From: Dawidia soli
Lineage (GTDB): Bacteria; Bacteroidota; Bacteroidia; Cytophagales; Cyclobacteriaceae
Direction: 5' to 3'
NCBI RefSeq assembly: GCF_018598185.1
Contig: NZ_JAHESC010000037.1
Span: 1 to 64,000 of the forward strand
DNA: 64,000 nucleotides
Position numbers and translations under genes: made by a program. The notes under the pieces were generated by a model that worked only from the letters and a program-made list of their open reading frames with translations, was not told the DNA's origin and did no database searches. Below, in pieces: positions 26,373 through 35,305 of this stretch (its first letter is position 1; the number at the start of each line of letters is the position of its first letter).

Positions 26373-27773
26373 TCAGGGAAAGTACTTCGTCAGGATCTCG
26401 ATAAATTCCTTGTGATCGCGGATGTTGCGCAGGTCCTCGTCGTTGCGGATCTTCTCTTCGTCATTAAAGCCCTTCTTGAGGGCCAGCTCAAAATAATACA
26501 ATGCTTCCCTGTCCTGGTTGATGATGGAATAAAAACAGGCCAGGTTAAAGTGCAGGGCCGGGTCGTTGGGTGCAACCTCCAGGGCCTGGTGGGTGATGCG
26601 TATAGCCTCTTCGTACGACTCGGCCGTCACCACTTCCAGTGCCTTCCAATATGCCTCCATCGCCTTTTCATACAAGGCGCGCGACCGCTCGATCGAGTCG
26701 CGGATCTGCTCGCAGGCTTCCTGCGACTTGGGGTCATACCGTTGGTACAGGTTGATATATAACAGCGACAGATCGAAACGCGACATCTCCAGGTAGCAAA
26801 AGCTGAGCTGCAGAAAGATGTCGGCAAACACGCGGATCTGCGGGGAATGCAGCTGATGCACGATCAGCAAGCTCCGCTCGAACCACTTTACCGCCTTATA
26901 ATAATCGGCGTCTTCTTCGTACCATTGGCCGATGAGGTGGTAAAGTGTGACCAGCGCGTTGTAGGCGTCCTCCATGTACTCCGTGGCGGGATGGCGCAGC
27001 AGGCGCATTTCGTATTGCCGCATAAATTCTTCGGCCCGCTCCCGCCGGGTTTCGGAAGGGGTGTTGATGATTTCGTTTATCCGCTCGGGCAGGTTGTAGG
27101 GCTTGAAGTCAAAGTAGTCCCAAACGGCGTAGCTGCACTCGATGTTGTTGTACCGCGCCTTGTCGTCGGGATGGGGGTCGAGATAGCCGGCGATATCCTG
27201 TTCGATGTCGGCCCAGGTCTGCCCGGGGTAAATGTATATCTGTTTTTCGGCGGCATCCCAGCGGGCGTATAATTCCAGGAGCGGCAGCCAGATGAGACGG
27301 CGGTCTGTGGTTTCGTCACGCAGCATGGCCAGCTCATAGGCCGTCGTGCAATACACGCCGCGCAGGTGGCGGTAGGGATCTTCGCCCGGCGTGCGGCCCG
27401 GACAAATCAGGTCGGGCTGATGTTCCACCAGCACGCTGATGAGCCGGATGTCGGCAGCCTGCGGCAATACGACCTTTTGGTCGCGTATGATGAACGTGCG
27501 TTCGGCTACGAGGCTTTCTTTCAGTGAACGTGGCAGCTCATACTTTTTGATAAACCCTTCCTGCCCCTCATAATATCCCTCGCGTTGCTTTTCGTAGGCC
27601 ATCATGACCGCTTCCTTCAATGCCTCTTTCTCGCTGAGACATACGCGGTTAGTGACTTTTCCAAGCGTTCCTACGCTCCCTTCCGTAATGGTGATCGTAC
27701 TTGAGCTGTTAAGCACCTCTATCTGCCAGAACCGGTTAAACTCGTCGCTTAAATACAAAAAGAACTTTCTCAT
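26373..27773 (-). CDS. WGR-domain and tetratricopeptide-repeat protein
   Basis: A 466-residue cytoplasmic protein. The N-terminal ~75 residues (FLYLSDEFNRFWQIEVLN, GSVGTLGK, EALKEAVMMAYEKQREGYY) have the WGR pattern, a domain that reads nucleic acids or partners in PARPs and in bacterial MolR-like proteins. The middle is a conserved but unnamed region. From about residue 290 TPR-like helical repeats dominate, including an EALxxxxNDPALHFNLACFYS unit. It is monocistronic with a possible promoter box at 27796-27803. The function is unknown; a scaffold or sensor role is inference. Confidence 0.72.
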   Translation of the reverse strand: MRKFFLYLSDEFNRFWQIEVLNSSSTITITEGSVGTLGKVTNRVCLSEKEALKEAVMMAYEKQREGYYEGQEGFIKKYELPRSLKESLVAERTFIIRDQKVVLPQAADIRLISVLVEHQPDLICPGRTPGEDPYRHLRGVYCTTAYELAMLRDETTDRRLIWLPLLELYARWDAAEKQIYIYPGQTWADIEQDIAGYLDPHPDDKARYNNIECSYAVWDYFDFKPYNLPERINEIINTPSETRRERAEEFMRQYEMRLLRHPATEYMEDAYNALVTLYHLIGQWYEEDADYYKAVKWFERSLLIVHQLHSPQIRVFADIFLQLSFCYLEMSRFDLSLLYINLYQRYDPKSQEACEQIRDSIERSRALYEKAMEAYWKALEVVTAESYEEAIRITHQALEVAPNDPALHFNLACFYSIINQDREALYYFELALKKGFNDEEKIRNDEDLRNIRDHKEFIEILTKYFP

Positions 27774-27795
27774 TATGCTGGTTCTTTGATAGACG

Positions 27796-27803
27796 CAGAT
27801 CTA
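27796..27803 (-). promoter_or_regulatory. Possible -7 box TAGATCTG for the WGR/TPR gene
   Basis: On the minus strand TAGATCTG differs from TAnnTTTG at one position and ends exactly 22 nt before the ATG at 27773. Confidence 0.4.
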
Positions 27804-28209
27804 CTTAAAAACATATCTATCAGGCAGTCAGATTGGGCTTCTTTGGTATAATATAGCTTCCGGCGGAACGTGACGGCGATCGGCAGGACCATAACTATGA
27901 GTATTAATTTCGGAAGTATGTTCGAACTCATGAAATTTAACGGAAAATATTTTTATTATTACCAAAAGTATTTTCAAGGCTATCGCCACCCTGTACGGAA
28001 AAAGGAAAAGACCGGAAGGGTGTTGTACCACATTTTAGCTTTTTTTTAGATAACCTCGATACCGCTGGATTGTTCACGTAACTTTCTGGCACTCTCTTTC
28101 TATTTATCTACCGGTCGCTGTGTGAGTATGGGCATAGGGTTGAGTCAGAGGAAACCACCTATCGTACCCCCTACCCTCACACGGGTATGGGCAAAAGTAA
28201 AGGTAATAA

Positions 28210-28249
28210 AAAAGCCCTCAGCGCCGTAACCGTCGCGCCTCGGGCTTTT
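28210..28249 (-). terminator. Terminator downstream of DsbD
   Basis: AAAAGCCC (28210-28217) pairs with GGGCTTTT (28242-28249) around an inner GC-rich hairpin. On the minus strand the stem is followed by TTTTTTATT. It lies 239 nt past the DsbD stop. Confidence 0.7.
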
Positions 28250-28487
28250 CCTCCTGAACCTGTTCTATCAACAATAACATGACCAGTGCTGTACGAATCG
28301 GTGACCTCAGGTGCCGGTAGCGTTGCATAACTCTTTTTCAACCTAAATCGTATGATGAATCCTAAAATAAAAACAAGAATCCGCATACCGGCCCTGAATG
28401 TCATCCTGAGAGAGGGTTTTTAACCACAACGGAAATTTTCTTTGTATAACGTGTTCTTTATTATACCTGCTGAGCCACAGGTATGCG

Positions 28488-30710
28488 TCAGTTTCCCGAC
28501 GCTAGCTTTTCGGGTATCGCGTGTGCTCGTCCGGCCGTCTGCCGGAAGCGACGCAAACCTTCTTCTAAAAATTGTCCGAAGCTCGAGGCGTCATAGTCTG
28601 CCCCCCGGGCGTTGACCAGCAGCGCACCGGTGCCATCGGCCAGCACATAGTAGGGCTGTGCATTGGTATTAAATACTGACGCCTGTAAATCACTCCACTT
28701 ATTTCCCAGCGTTTCCAACACGCGGCCGCTATAGGGCGAAACCGTCGGTTCGGTTTGCAGCGCCGTGCGGTCGTCGACGTACAACTGGATCAATACATAT
28801 TCTTCCCGCAGCTTCTGCAGCACGTCCGGCTCCGTCCACACGGTCATTTCCATTTTGCGGCAGTTCACACAGGCATGGCCGGTGAAGTCGATCATCACGG
28901 GCTTATTCACCCGCCGCGCATACGCCAGGCCTTCTTCATAATCGAAGAATGCATTCAGATTATGGGGCGCGTGAAAGATGTCGTCGTACTTTTTACGCGC
29001 CTGTTCGGTGGGTGCCGCGGCGACCAGGCGGCTGGTATACAGATCAAAGTCCTGCGTCTGCTGGGGCGGCAGAAAGGCGGCGATCGCCTTGAGCGGTGCC
29101 CCCCAGAGGCCGGGCACCATGTACAGGGCAAACGCCAGCGACAACAGCGCCAGGAACAGCCGCCCGGGCGCGAGGCGCTCGACCGCCGCGTCGTGCAGCA
29201 GGCGCAGCTTGCCCAGCAGGTAAAAGCCCAGGGCCCCGAACAGGATGATCCACAGCACCAGGAACACTTCGCGGTCAAACCAGTTCCAGTGATAAGCCAG
29301 GTCGACGTTCGAAAGGAACTTCAGGGCCAGCGCCAGCTCCAGAAAACCCAATACCACCTTGACGCTGTTCAGCCAGCCCCCCGAGCGGGGCAGGGCCCTC
29401 AGCCAGGACGGAAACATGGCAAACAGGGTGAACGGCAATGCCAGGGCGAGCGAAAAGCCGGTCATGCCCAGGATGGGGCCCAGCGTCAGACCGCCGCCGA
29501 TCGATACCGCCTCGACCAGCAATGTGCCGATGATCGGGCCTGTGCACGAGAACGATACCAGCGCCAGCGTGGCGGCCATAAAGAATATACCCGTCAGGCC
29601 GCTGCGGTCGGCTTGCGCGTCCGCACGGTTTATCCAGGCGTGCGGCAGCCGGATCTCAAAGGCTCCGAGGAAGGAAGCGCCGAAGAGTGCCAGCAGCACA
29701 AAGAAGATAAAATTAAAGATGCCGTTGGTCGACAGGTTGTTCAGGGCGTCGCTGCCAAAGGCCAGCGTAATGCCGATGCCGGCGGCAACATAGATCACGA
29801 TGATGGAAACGCCATACAGGATCGCGGTGCGCACAGCGCCCTTCCGGCCGGCGCTGCGCTTGGTAAAATACCCCACCGTAAACGGCAGCATCGGAAAGAT
29901 GCACGGCATGAAGATGGCAGCCAGGCCGCCCAGGAAACCCGCGATGAAGATGCCCCAGGGAGAGGATGCCGTTGACGGCTCCGTGGCTGGCACGGCGCCT
30001 GCAGCTGCATCTGCCACCGGTGGAGCATCAACCGGTGTGGCAAGGTCTTTTGTATGATTTGTCGGGACCAGCGGCGGAAACGCCGGCTCCTGCCGCGGGT
30101 CGGGCGCGGCCGTATAGGCGGTTTCCACCGGGGTCATCGCCGGAGGTTCTGCATTGTCGTGGTGCGTGGGCGCCTGGGCCGGCGCCGTACTTTCCGTCTG
30201 TCCGATCTCCCGCGTTGCGCCGCGCTTCTCGGGCTTATCGGCCTTCGTCTCGAGGTTAAAGCTGACCACTTCGGGCGGCAGACACATCTCGTCGGTACAG
30301 ACCATAAACTCTACCTTGCCCTGAATGATCGTCAGCGGCGCATGCAGCTTTACCTTCTGCGAGAATACAACGCTGCGGGCATACCACACGATGTCCATCA
30401 TAAAGGTCTTGTCGTAGCTCTTGACAGCGACGCCTTCTTCTTTTACTTTATCGACGAGGGTATATTCGGGAGAAGGCGTGAACGAAATGGTCGTGGGCAG
30501 CGGGCCGCCTTCATCGAGGAACTGCGAGTATATATGCCAGCCGTCTTCCAGCGTGGCCGTGATCATGAGCGTCGCTTCGCTGCCTTTACCCGGCACAGAC
30601 ACAAAGCCCCACTTCACAGGCTTGTGTACTTGCGCACCGGCAAACGCCAGCGGCATCAATACAAACATCAGCGAGACCATACCTCGCACCGCAAAGATCA
30701 ATCGACTCAT
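28488..30710 (-). CDS. dsbD: Thiol:disulfide interchange protein DsbD
   Basis: A 740-residue inner-membrane electron carrier. ATG 30710 (MSRLIFAVRG) gives a signal peptide ending AGAQ; the frame is open to 30782. The periplasmic N-terminal domain includes the redox pair in FMVCTDEMCLPP (about residues 135-146). A linker rich in Pro, Ala and Thr follows. The membrane domain has eight or nine helices with the conserved cysteines in FMPCIFPMLP and FSCTGPIIG. The C-terminal thioredoxin-like domain has GHACVNCRKME (CVNC). DsbD passes electrons from cytoplasmic thioredoxin to periplasmic isomerases and cytochrome maturation factors. The gene is divergent from the AraC gene at 30986 and stands alone. 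Confidence 0.93.
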   Translation of the reverse strand: MSRLIFAVRGMVSLMFVLMPLAFAGAQVHKPVKWGFVSVPGKGSEATLMITATLEDGWHIYSQFLDEGGPLPTTISFTPSPEYTLVDKVKEEGVAVKSYDKTFMMDIVWYARSVVFSQKVKLHAPLTIIQGKVEFMVCTDEMCLPPEVVSFNLETKADKPEKRGATREIGQTESTAPAQAPTHHDNAEPPAMTPVETAYTAAPDPRQEPAFPPLVPTNHTKDLATPVDAPPVADAAAGAVPATEPSTASSPWGIFIAGFLGGLAAIFMPCIFPMLPFTVGYFTKRSAGRKGAVRTAILYGVSIIVIYVAAGIGITLAFGSDALNNLSTNGIFNFIFFVLLALFGASFLGAFEIRLPHAWINRADAQADRSGLTGIFFMAATLALVSFSCTGPIIGTLLVEAVSIGGGLTLGPILGMTGFSLALALPFTLFAMFPSWLRALPRSGGWLNSVKVVLGFLELALALKFLSNVDLAYHWNWFDREVFLVLWIILFGALGFYLLGKLRLLHDAAVERLAPGRLFLALLSLAFALYMVPGLWGAPLKAIAAFLPPQQTQDFDLYTSRLVAAAPTEQARKKYDDIFHAPHNLNAFFDYEEGLAYARRVNKPVMIDFTGHACVNCRKMEMTVWTEPDVLQKLREEYVLIQLYVDDRTALQTEPTVSPYSGRVLETLGNKWSDLQASVFNTNAQPYYVLADGTGALLVNARGADYDASSFGQFLEEGLRRFRQTAGRAHAIPEKLASGN

Positions 30711-30985
30711 AGGCTCTGGTTTGTCCGGCCACCGGGTGTACATATTGATGATATCTTTCCTCATTGTACGCCCTGCCGTCACTAAGCATAAGACTCAGCG
30801 CTTTGCACATGGTATAAGAAGAACGGGTGTTTATTTTGGGATTTACGGGGTTTTCAGGACAGGAAAAAGTGTGCGTTTTGGGGAAACATTTTCAAAAAAC
30901 GTAAAAAATGCTCCCGAATACGTAAACGGTCTCTATGAGGATATCGCAAAATTTATGGTAACCGTAACATTTAACCCCAAACCGT

Positions 30986-31999
30986 ATGTGGTTCAACCGT
31001 TTAGATTATCCCGTTCTGCTCCCCAGTGATGAGAACCCCAATCCCCACCGCGAAGATTTTGTATTCGAAGACCCGGAGGGAAATTTTGTCCTGAAAGGTC
31101 TGATCGAGCACCGCATCGAGCACTGTACCATCACCTATTCGTGCGAGCAGCCGGAACAGCCCGCCAACCTGGTGATGAGCGAGAACCGTCCGTGCCTGGT
31201 GCTATACTTCAACATCGACGATCACCTGCAGTATAACATCACCGGCTTTCCGGCGGGCACCCTGCGCCGCAACCAGTATAACATGGTCTACGTACCGTCG
31301 CTGCGCTGCTCGTACTTCATGCCGCCGGGTAAATACCGCTCGCTGAGCTTTCAGTTCACCCCCGGCTACCTGCACCAGTTCGAAGACATCTTCCCGCCGC
31401 TCAAATTGTTCATGCAGCATGTGGGCAAGGGCATCCCCTGCTCGCTCAGCACGCGCCACCTGCACACGCTGCCCGAGATGCACAAGATCCTGTGGGACAT
31501 CCTCACCAACATGCTCACCGGCGACACGCGCGAGGAGTTCCTGCGCGGTAAGATCCTCACGTTGCTGCTGCTTTGCCTGCAGCACAGCAATACCTCCAGC
31601 CAGAACCCACGCAACCTCAGCCTGCGCCAAAGCGAAATTGAAAAGCTGCACAAGGCGCACGAGTATATCCTCGACCACGTCAGCAACAGCTTTACCATCG
31701 GGCTCATCGCCACGCAGGTGGACATGGATCCGATCAAGCTGGCGCGTGGCTTCAAGACGTTGTTCGGCATTCCGCTGTACTCGTTCGTGATCGAAGAGCG
31801 GCTCAAGAAAGCCCTCGAGCTGCTGCGCACCACCGAGCAGACCATGCAGGAGATCGCGCACGGCATCGGCTATAAAAAGCTGGCCAACTTCTCGGAGGCA
31901 TTTAAAGATCGCTATGGCTACCCGCCCACGCAGGTGCGCAAGATGAAGCTCAGCGACGCCGACCTGCAAGACAGCCGGCACCGCAAGCGTGTGATCTGA
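30986..31999 (+). CDS. AraC-family transcriptional regulator
   Basis: A 337-residue regulator with the same architecture as the one at 25293-26282. The N-terminal sensor half contains CLVLYFNIDDHLQYN, RRNQYNMVYVPSLR and YRSLSFQFTPGYLHQF; the C-terminal HTH pair is near residues 235-320 (FTIGLIATQVDMDPIKLARGFKTLFG, MQEIAHGIGYKKLANFSEAFKDRYGYPP). It ends 40 nt before a GH43 glycosidase on the same strand, which has its own promoter box. The regulator may control that enzyme or the divergent dsbD; neither is shown by the sequence. Confidence 0.92.
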   Translation: MWFNRLDYPVLLPSDENPNPHREDFVFEDPEGNFVLKGLIEHRIEHCTITYSCEQPEQPANLVMSENRPCLVLYFNIDDHLQYNITGFPAGTLRRNQYNMVYVPSLRCSYFMPPGKYRSLSFQFTPGYLHQFEDIFPPLKLFMQHVGKGIPCSLSTRHLHTLPEMHKILWDILTNMLTGDTREEFLRGKILTLLLLCLQHSNTSSQNPRNLSLRQSEIEKLHKAHEYILDHVSNSFTIGLIATQVDMDPIKLARGFKTLFGIPLYSFVIEERLKKALELLRTTEQTMQEIAHGIGYKKLANFSEAFKDRYGYPPTQVRKMKLSDADLQDSRHRKRVI

Positions 32000-32009
32000 G
32001 AGAAATGTG

Positions 32010-32017
32010 TACCTTGG
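32010..32017 (+). promoter_or_regulatory. Possible -7 box TACCTTGG for the GH43 gene
   Basis: TACCTTGG resembles TAnnTTTG and ends 22 nt before ATG 32040, supporting that start over the in-frame ATG at 32007, which lies upstream of the box. Confidence 0.45.
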
Positions 32018-32039
32018 GGTCATTCGCAACCACGACCGT

Positions 32040-33158
32040 ATGACCTTGTTTGTTCTGTATCCCGGGCGCCGCGTGCGCCCGCTTTTCTTCGCAACCCTGG
32101 CGCTGCTGGCAGCATGCCGTTCCAACCATGCCGTAACAGATACCCCGGCCGCCACCGCCGCGCCGCGTGCCACCTTCCGTAATCCCCTCCTGCCCTCGGG
32201 TGCCGACCCCTGGGTGGTGCAGCACAACGGCTGGTATTATGTCACCCATACCACCGGCAGCAACATCCGCCTGTACCGCACACGCACCATGAGCACGCTG
32301 TCACAGGCCGAGTACAAGACCATCTGGACACCGCCCGCCACCGGTGACCATGCCAAAGAACTGTGGGCGCCCGAGGTACATTTCGCCAACGGCCGCTGGT
32401 ACTGCTACTATGCCGCCGACGATGGCAACAACCATCATCACCGCATGTGGGTGCTGGAAAATACCTCCGACGATCCTTTTACCGGCACGTGGACCGACCA
32501 GGGCAAGGTTGGCCTCGCCGACGACAGGTGGGCCATCGACGGCACACTGCTTCAGCATCGCGGCAAGCTATACTTTGCATGGTCCGGTTGGGAAGGCGAC
32601 CGGAACATAAGCCAGGACATCTATATAACCCGCATGCGCGACCCGCTTACGCCCGAAGGCCCCCGCGTGCGCATCTCGCGGCCGGAGCAGCCGTGGGAGG
32701 TACATGGCTTTGCCGCCGGCAACACCCCCACCGTCAACGAAGGGCCTCAGTTCCTGACGCACGGTAACAAGGTACATATCGTCTATTCCGCCAGCGGCTG
32801 CTGGACCGACCACTATGCGCTGGGACTGCTGACCGCCGATGCCAACGCCGACCTGCTCGACCCGGCCTCCTGGAAAAAGACGCGCGAGCCGGTCTTCTCG
32901 ACCGATGCCGACGCACAGGCCTTTGGCCCCGGCCACTGTAGCTTCTTTACGTCGCCGGACGGCAAAGAGCATTGGTTGTTCTACCACGCCAATCCCGGTG
33001 CGGGGCAAGGCTGCGGCGGCCGCCGCTCTGCACGCATCCAGCCTTTTACCTGGGCGGGTGATATACCCGTGTTCGGAAAACCCGCAGCATTAAGTATACC
33101 ACTGGCAAAGCCTTCGGGAGAGCAAAGCAATCAGCGCGCGCAGCGCGCAAAAAAGTGA
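32040..33158 (+). CDS. Glycoside hydrolase family 43 lipoprotein
   Basis: A 372-residue five-bladed beta-propeller enzyme. The start at 32040 gives a lipoprotein signal (MTLFVLYPGR, then LALLAAC with Cys26), so it is anchored in a membrane facing the periplasm or cell surface. GH43 catalytic residues are visible: Asp56 in SGADPW (base), Asp167 in WAIDGTLL (pKa modulator) and Glu234 in NEGPQFL (acid). Family members hydrolyse arabinan- or xylan-type linkages, so it probably releases arabinose or xylose from plant polysaccharides. There are no SusC/SusD neighbours here. It follows an AraC-type regulator; the short basic tail after residue 355 is unusual. Confidence 0.9.
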   Translation: MTLFVLYPGRRVRPLFFATLALLAACRSNHAVTDTPAATAAPRATFRNPLLPSGADPWVVQHNGWYYVTHTTGSNIRLYRTRTMSTLSQAEYKTIWTPPATGDHAKELWAPEVHFANGRWYCYYAADDGNNHHHRMWVLENTSDDPFTGTWTDQGKVGLADDRWAIDGTLLQHRGKLYFAWSGWEGDRNISQDIYITRMRDPLTPEGPRVRISRPEQPWEVHGFAAGNTPTVNEGPQFLTHGNKVHIVYSASGCWTDHYALGLLTADANADLLDPASWKKTREPVFSTDADAQAFGPGHCSFFTSPDGKEHWLFYHANPGAGQGCGGRRSARIQPFTWAGDIPVFGKPAALSIPLAKPSGEQSNQRAQRAKK

Positions 33159-33167
33159 CCTCTGGTT

Positions 33168-33232
33168 CGAGTCTTAGCTCCGCCTCGGAGCGGAGACTCG
33201 GACCCAGCATGGGGGCAGTCTCCCGACTGCCC
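33168..33232. repeat. Double-hairpin intergenic element (REP-like)
   Basis: A long hairpin (CGAGTCT 33168-33174 and GCTCCG 33177-33182, paired with CGGAGC 33186-33191 and AGACTCG 33194-33200) is followed by a second 8-bp hairpin (33213-33220 with 33225-33232). It lies just after the GH43 stop and has no T-run. The shape suggests a dispersed repeat element or a structured 3' end. Confidence 0.55.
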
Positions 33233-33354
33233 AACGGTAACGTCGTAACCTGCGCAACCATACACCACTCCACGGTCGCCCCACCCCCTATCCCGCCGCC
33301 AGAAAGTATAGAAACAGAGGAATCATACTCGCCGATCCAGGCAAACGCCCCATC

Positions 33355-33425
33355 AACTAAAAAATTAGTTAACTCCCTTGCTTCTCATCAACTAAACTAT
33401 TAGTTTTACAACTAATTACTTAGTA
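33355..33425 (+). promoter_or_regulatory. Three operator-like dyads upstream of the BlaI-type gene
   Basis: Three 16-bp AACTAA-N4-TTAGTT dyads occur at 33355-33370, 33390-33405 and 33410-33425, the last with one mismatch. The final two are 20 bp apart start to start. They are the natural candidates for binding sites of the BlaI-like repressor encoded immediately downstream. Confidence 0.75.
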
Positions 33426-33483
33426 CTACAAACAACCGCCCGCTATACCGGGTGACATTTTCATCTATTGTTCATTGCGCGCT

Positions 33484-33864
33484 ATGAAAGACATAAAGGA
33501 ATTGACAAAAGCGGAAGACCAGGTCATGCAGATCCTGTGGAAGCTGGAGAAAGCTTTTGTAAAAGATCTTGTCGAAGCCATGCCTGAGCCGAAGCCGGCG
33601 TATAACACGGTGTCGACCATCGTGCGTATTCTGGAGACTAAAGGTTTTGTCGATCATACGGCCTATGGCAAAACACACGAGTATTATCCGCTTATCACGA
33701 AAGAGAAGTATACCAAGTTCTACCTCAACAACCTGCTCAAAGGATACTTTGATGGTTCCTTTCAAAACCTGGTGTCTTTTTTTGCGCGCGAAAACAAACT
33801 GAGCGCGACCGACGTACAAAAATTACTGGCCGAAGTAAAAGACGCTAAAAAAGGAAAACCATGA
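33484..33864 (+). CDS. BlaI/MecI/CopY-family transcriptional repressor
   Basis: A 126-residue winged-helix repressor starting at ATG 33484 (MKDIKELTKAEDQVM). The N-terminal winged helix (LTKAEDQVMQILWKLEKAFVKDLVEA, YNTVSTIVRILETKGFVDHTAYGKTHEYYPL) is diagnostic for BlaI/MecI; the C-terminal third forms the dimerisation helices. In the known systems the partner membrane protease cleaves the repressor on sensing beta-lactam or cell-wall stress. The stop overlaps the start of an M56 metallopeptidase gene by 4 nt (ATGA), so the two are translationally coupled. Three palindromic sites upstream suggest autorepression. Confidence 0.93.
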   Translation: MKDIKELTKAEDQVMQILWKLEKAFVKDLVEAMPEPKPAYNTVSTIVRILETKGFVDHTAYGKTHEYYPLITKEKYTKFYLNNLLKGYFDGSFQNLVSFFARENKLSATDVQKLLAEVKDAKKGKP

Positions 33865-35147
33865 CTCCCTGGCTCAACTACTTCCTGGAGGCGAACCTCT
33901 GCCTGTGTTTTTTGCTATTGTTATACCGGCTGTTCCTGTGGCGGCAGACCGCTTTTACGTCGCAGCGGTGCATCCTGCTGGGCGCCACGCTGGTGTCGAT
34001 CGTTATACCGCTTTGGCACACCGCGGCTCCGGGCACAGACCTCTCCGTAGAGCAAGTCATGCCCACGGCCTGGCTGGACGTGATCACGGTCGGCCCTCAA
34101 AACACACCCTCCGCGGCGGCGGATGGATGGTGGTATATGCGTTGGTTCTATGGCGCCGGTATAACCTTCTTTGCCATACGCCTGCTCTTCCGCTTGTGGC
34201 AGCTGGCCCGGCTGGCGCGGCGGCACCGTGCCACGGATTCTTACCACGGTATACCCGTGGCGGTGCTACCCGCTCCGCATTGCACGTTCTCCTTCTTCGG
34301 CCGGATCTTCCTCGGCAGCGAGGGGACGCTGCCGGGCGCACGCACGTGGGTGCTGCGCCATGAGCAGGTGCACGTACGGCAATATCATTCCCTCGACATT
34401 CTGTGGATCTATATACTCCAGGCCGTCTTTTGGGTCAACCCCGTCCTGGTGATCTATAAACGATTATTGACGGAACTTCACGAGTTCGAAGCCGATGCGC
34501 GCTCGGCGGCGGACAGTGAGGTGCGTGAATACTGCAGCCTGCTGGCGAAGGTTGCTTTAGCGTCGGCCGACGTTCCCATCGCCCATTCGTTTTCTCATTC
34601 ATTCATCTTAAAACGTATCAACATGATCAAACAACATAAGACCGGCCTCTCCACCGCCCGGGTGGCGATGCTAACGTTCTGTGCCACGGCATTCTGTTAT
34701 TTTATTGTCAGCAGTGAACAGGTTGCAGCCCAACAAGAACCTGCCCGGGATGTATTTGCCGGGGTCTCTCCCGATGCCGATGCCTCCTTCCGCGCGACCC
34801 GCGATGTTTATACCAGCGCCCCCCAGGACGCGGTACTGGAGGTCGTCGACGAGATGCCGGAATATTATCAAAACGGTATGCAGGGTTTGTTGACGTTCCT
34901 GAAGGATAACATCAAATACCCCACGGATGAGCGTAAACGCCACGTTGAAGGTACGGTGTTCATCCGCTTCGTGGTAGAAAAAGACGGCAGTGTGTCGGCG
35001 GCCAACGTGCAGAAGGGTGTATCCAAAGGGCTTGACGACGAGGCGCTGCGGGTGGCTAAACTCACCCGGTGGACGCCCGGCAAAGCCGGTGGCAAGATCG
35101 TACGCACACGCATGGTGTTGCCCATCCAGTATAAACTGGGGTCCTGA
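33861..35147 (+). CDS. BlaR1-type M56 metallopeptidase with C-terminal TonB domain
   Basis: A 428-residue membrane protein. The N-terminal part has several helices (about 10-26, 37-53, 92-112). The zinc protease motif HEQVH spans His167-His171, with the third ligand expected in ELHEFEADARS (about residue 207). A further helix lies near 267-285. The C-terminal ~90 residues (LLTFLKDNIKYPTDERKRHVEGTVFIRFVVEKDGSVSAA) are a TonB C-terminal domain, a fusion common in Bacteroidota M56 proteins. It probably senses an envelope signal and inactivates the coupled BlaI-type repressor. No beta-lactamase or penicillin-binding target lies nearby. Confidence 0.9.
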   Translation: MTPWLNYFLEANLCLCFLLLLYRLFLWRQTAFTSQRCILLGATLVSIVIPLWHTAAPGTDLSVEQVMPTAWLDVITVGPQNTPSAAADGWWYMRWFYGAGITFFAIRLLFRLWQLARLARRHRATDSYHGIPVAVLPAPHCTFSFFGRIFLGSEGTLPGARTWVLRHEQVHVRQYHSLDILWIYILQAVFWVNPVLVIYKRLLTELHEFEADARSAADSEVREYCSLLAKVALASADVPIAHSFSHSFILKRINMIKQHKTGLSTARVAMLTFCATAFCYFIVSSEQVAAQQEPARDVFAGVSPDADASFRATRDVYTSAPQDAVLEVVDEMPEYYQNGMQGLLTFLKDNIKYPTDERKRHVEGTVFIRFVVEKDGSVSAANVQKGVSKGLDDEALRVAKLTRWTPGKAGGKIVRTRMVLPIQYKLGS

Positions 35148-35153
35148 CAACCC

Positions 35154-35207
35154 GGCCCGTCGACGGGCCCGGAAGCTTCACGGCCGGTGTTCATCCACAC
35201 CGGCCGT
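35154..35207 (+). terminator. Tandem GC-rich hairpins after the M56 gene
   Basis: A perfect 16-bp palindrome (35154-35169) is followed by an 11-bp stem (35180-35190 with 35197-35207, loop TCATCC). They begin 7 nt after the stop. The T-run is poor, so efficiency is uncertain. Confidence 0.6.
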
Positions 35208-35275
35208 TCCACGCTTGATCATACAACGTATTCCCGCATTTTTCCGTTATTTGCTTATCTCCAGGGCCATGGTGA

Positions 35276-35283
35276 TATATTGT
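35276..35283 (+). promoter_or_regulatory. Possible -7 box TATATTGT
   Basis: TATATTGT lies 22 nt before ATG 35306, matching the spacing seen for other genes in the window. Confidence 0.4.
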
Positions 35284-35305
35284 TTAACACGATTTAAGCG
35301 TTGCT

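Larger units (their letters stand above)
27774..28487. other. 714-nt intergenic region, largely empty
   Basis: It contains the promoter box of the WGR/TPR gene and the terminator of the DsbD transcript (28210-28249). I see no gene or structured RNA in the remaining AT-rich sequence; short open frames on either strand have no coding character. Confidence 0.5.

Noticed and set aside
28755-29975. Plus-strand open frame opposite dsbD
   Set aside because: Gln/Arg-rich shadow without domains; the minus strand encodes DsbD with all redox cysteines.
33160-33210. Possible tRNA (a GGTTCGAGTC stretch)
   Set aside because: The stretch resembles a T-loop, but no cloverleaf with acceptor, D and anticodon arms can be drawn; it is the arm of the double hairpin.
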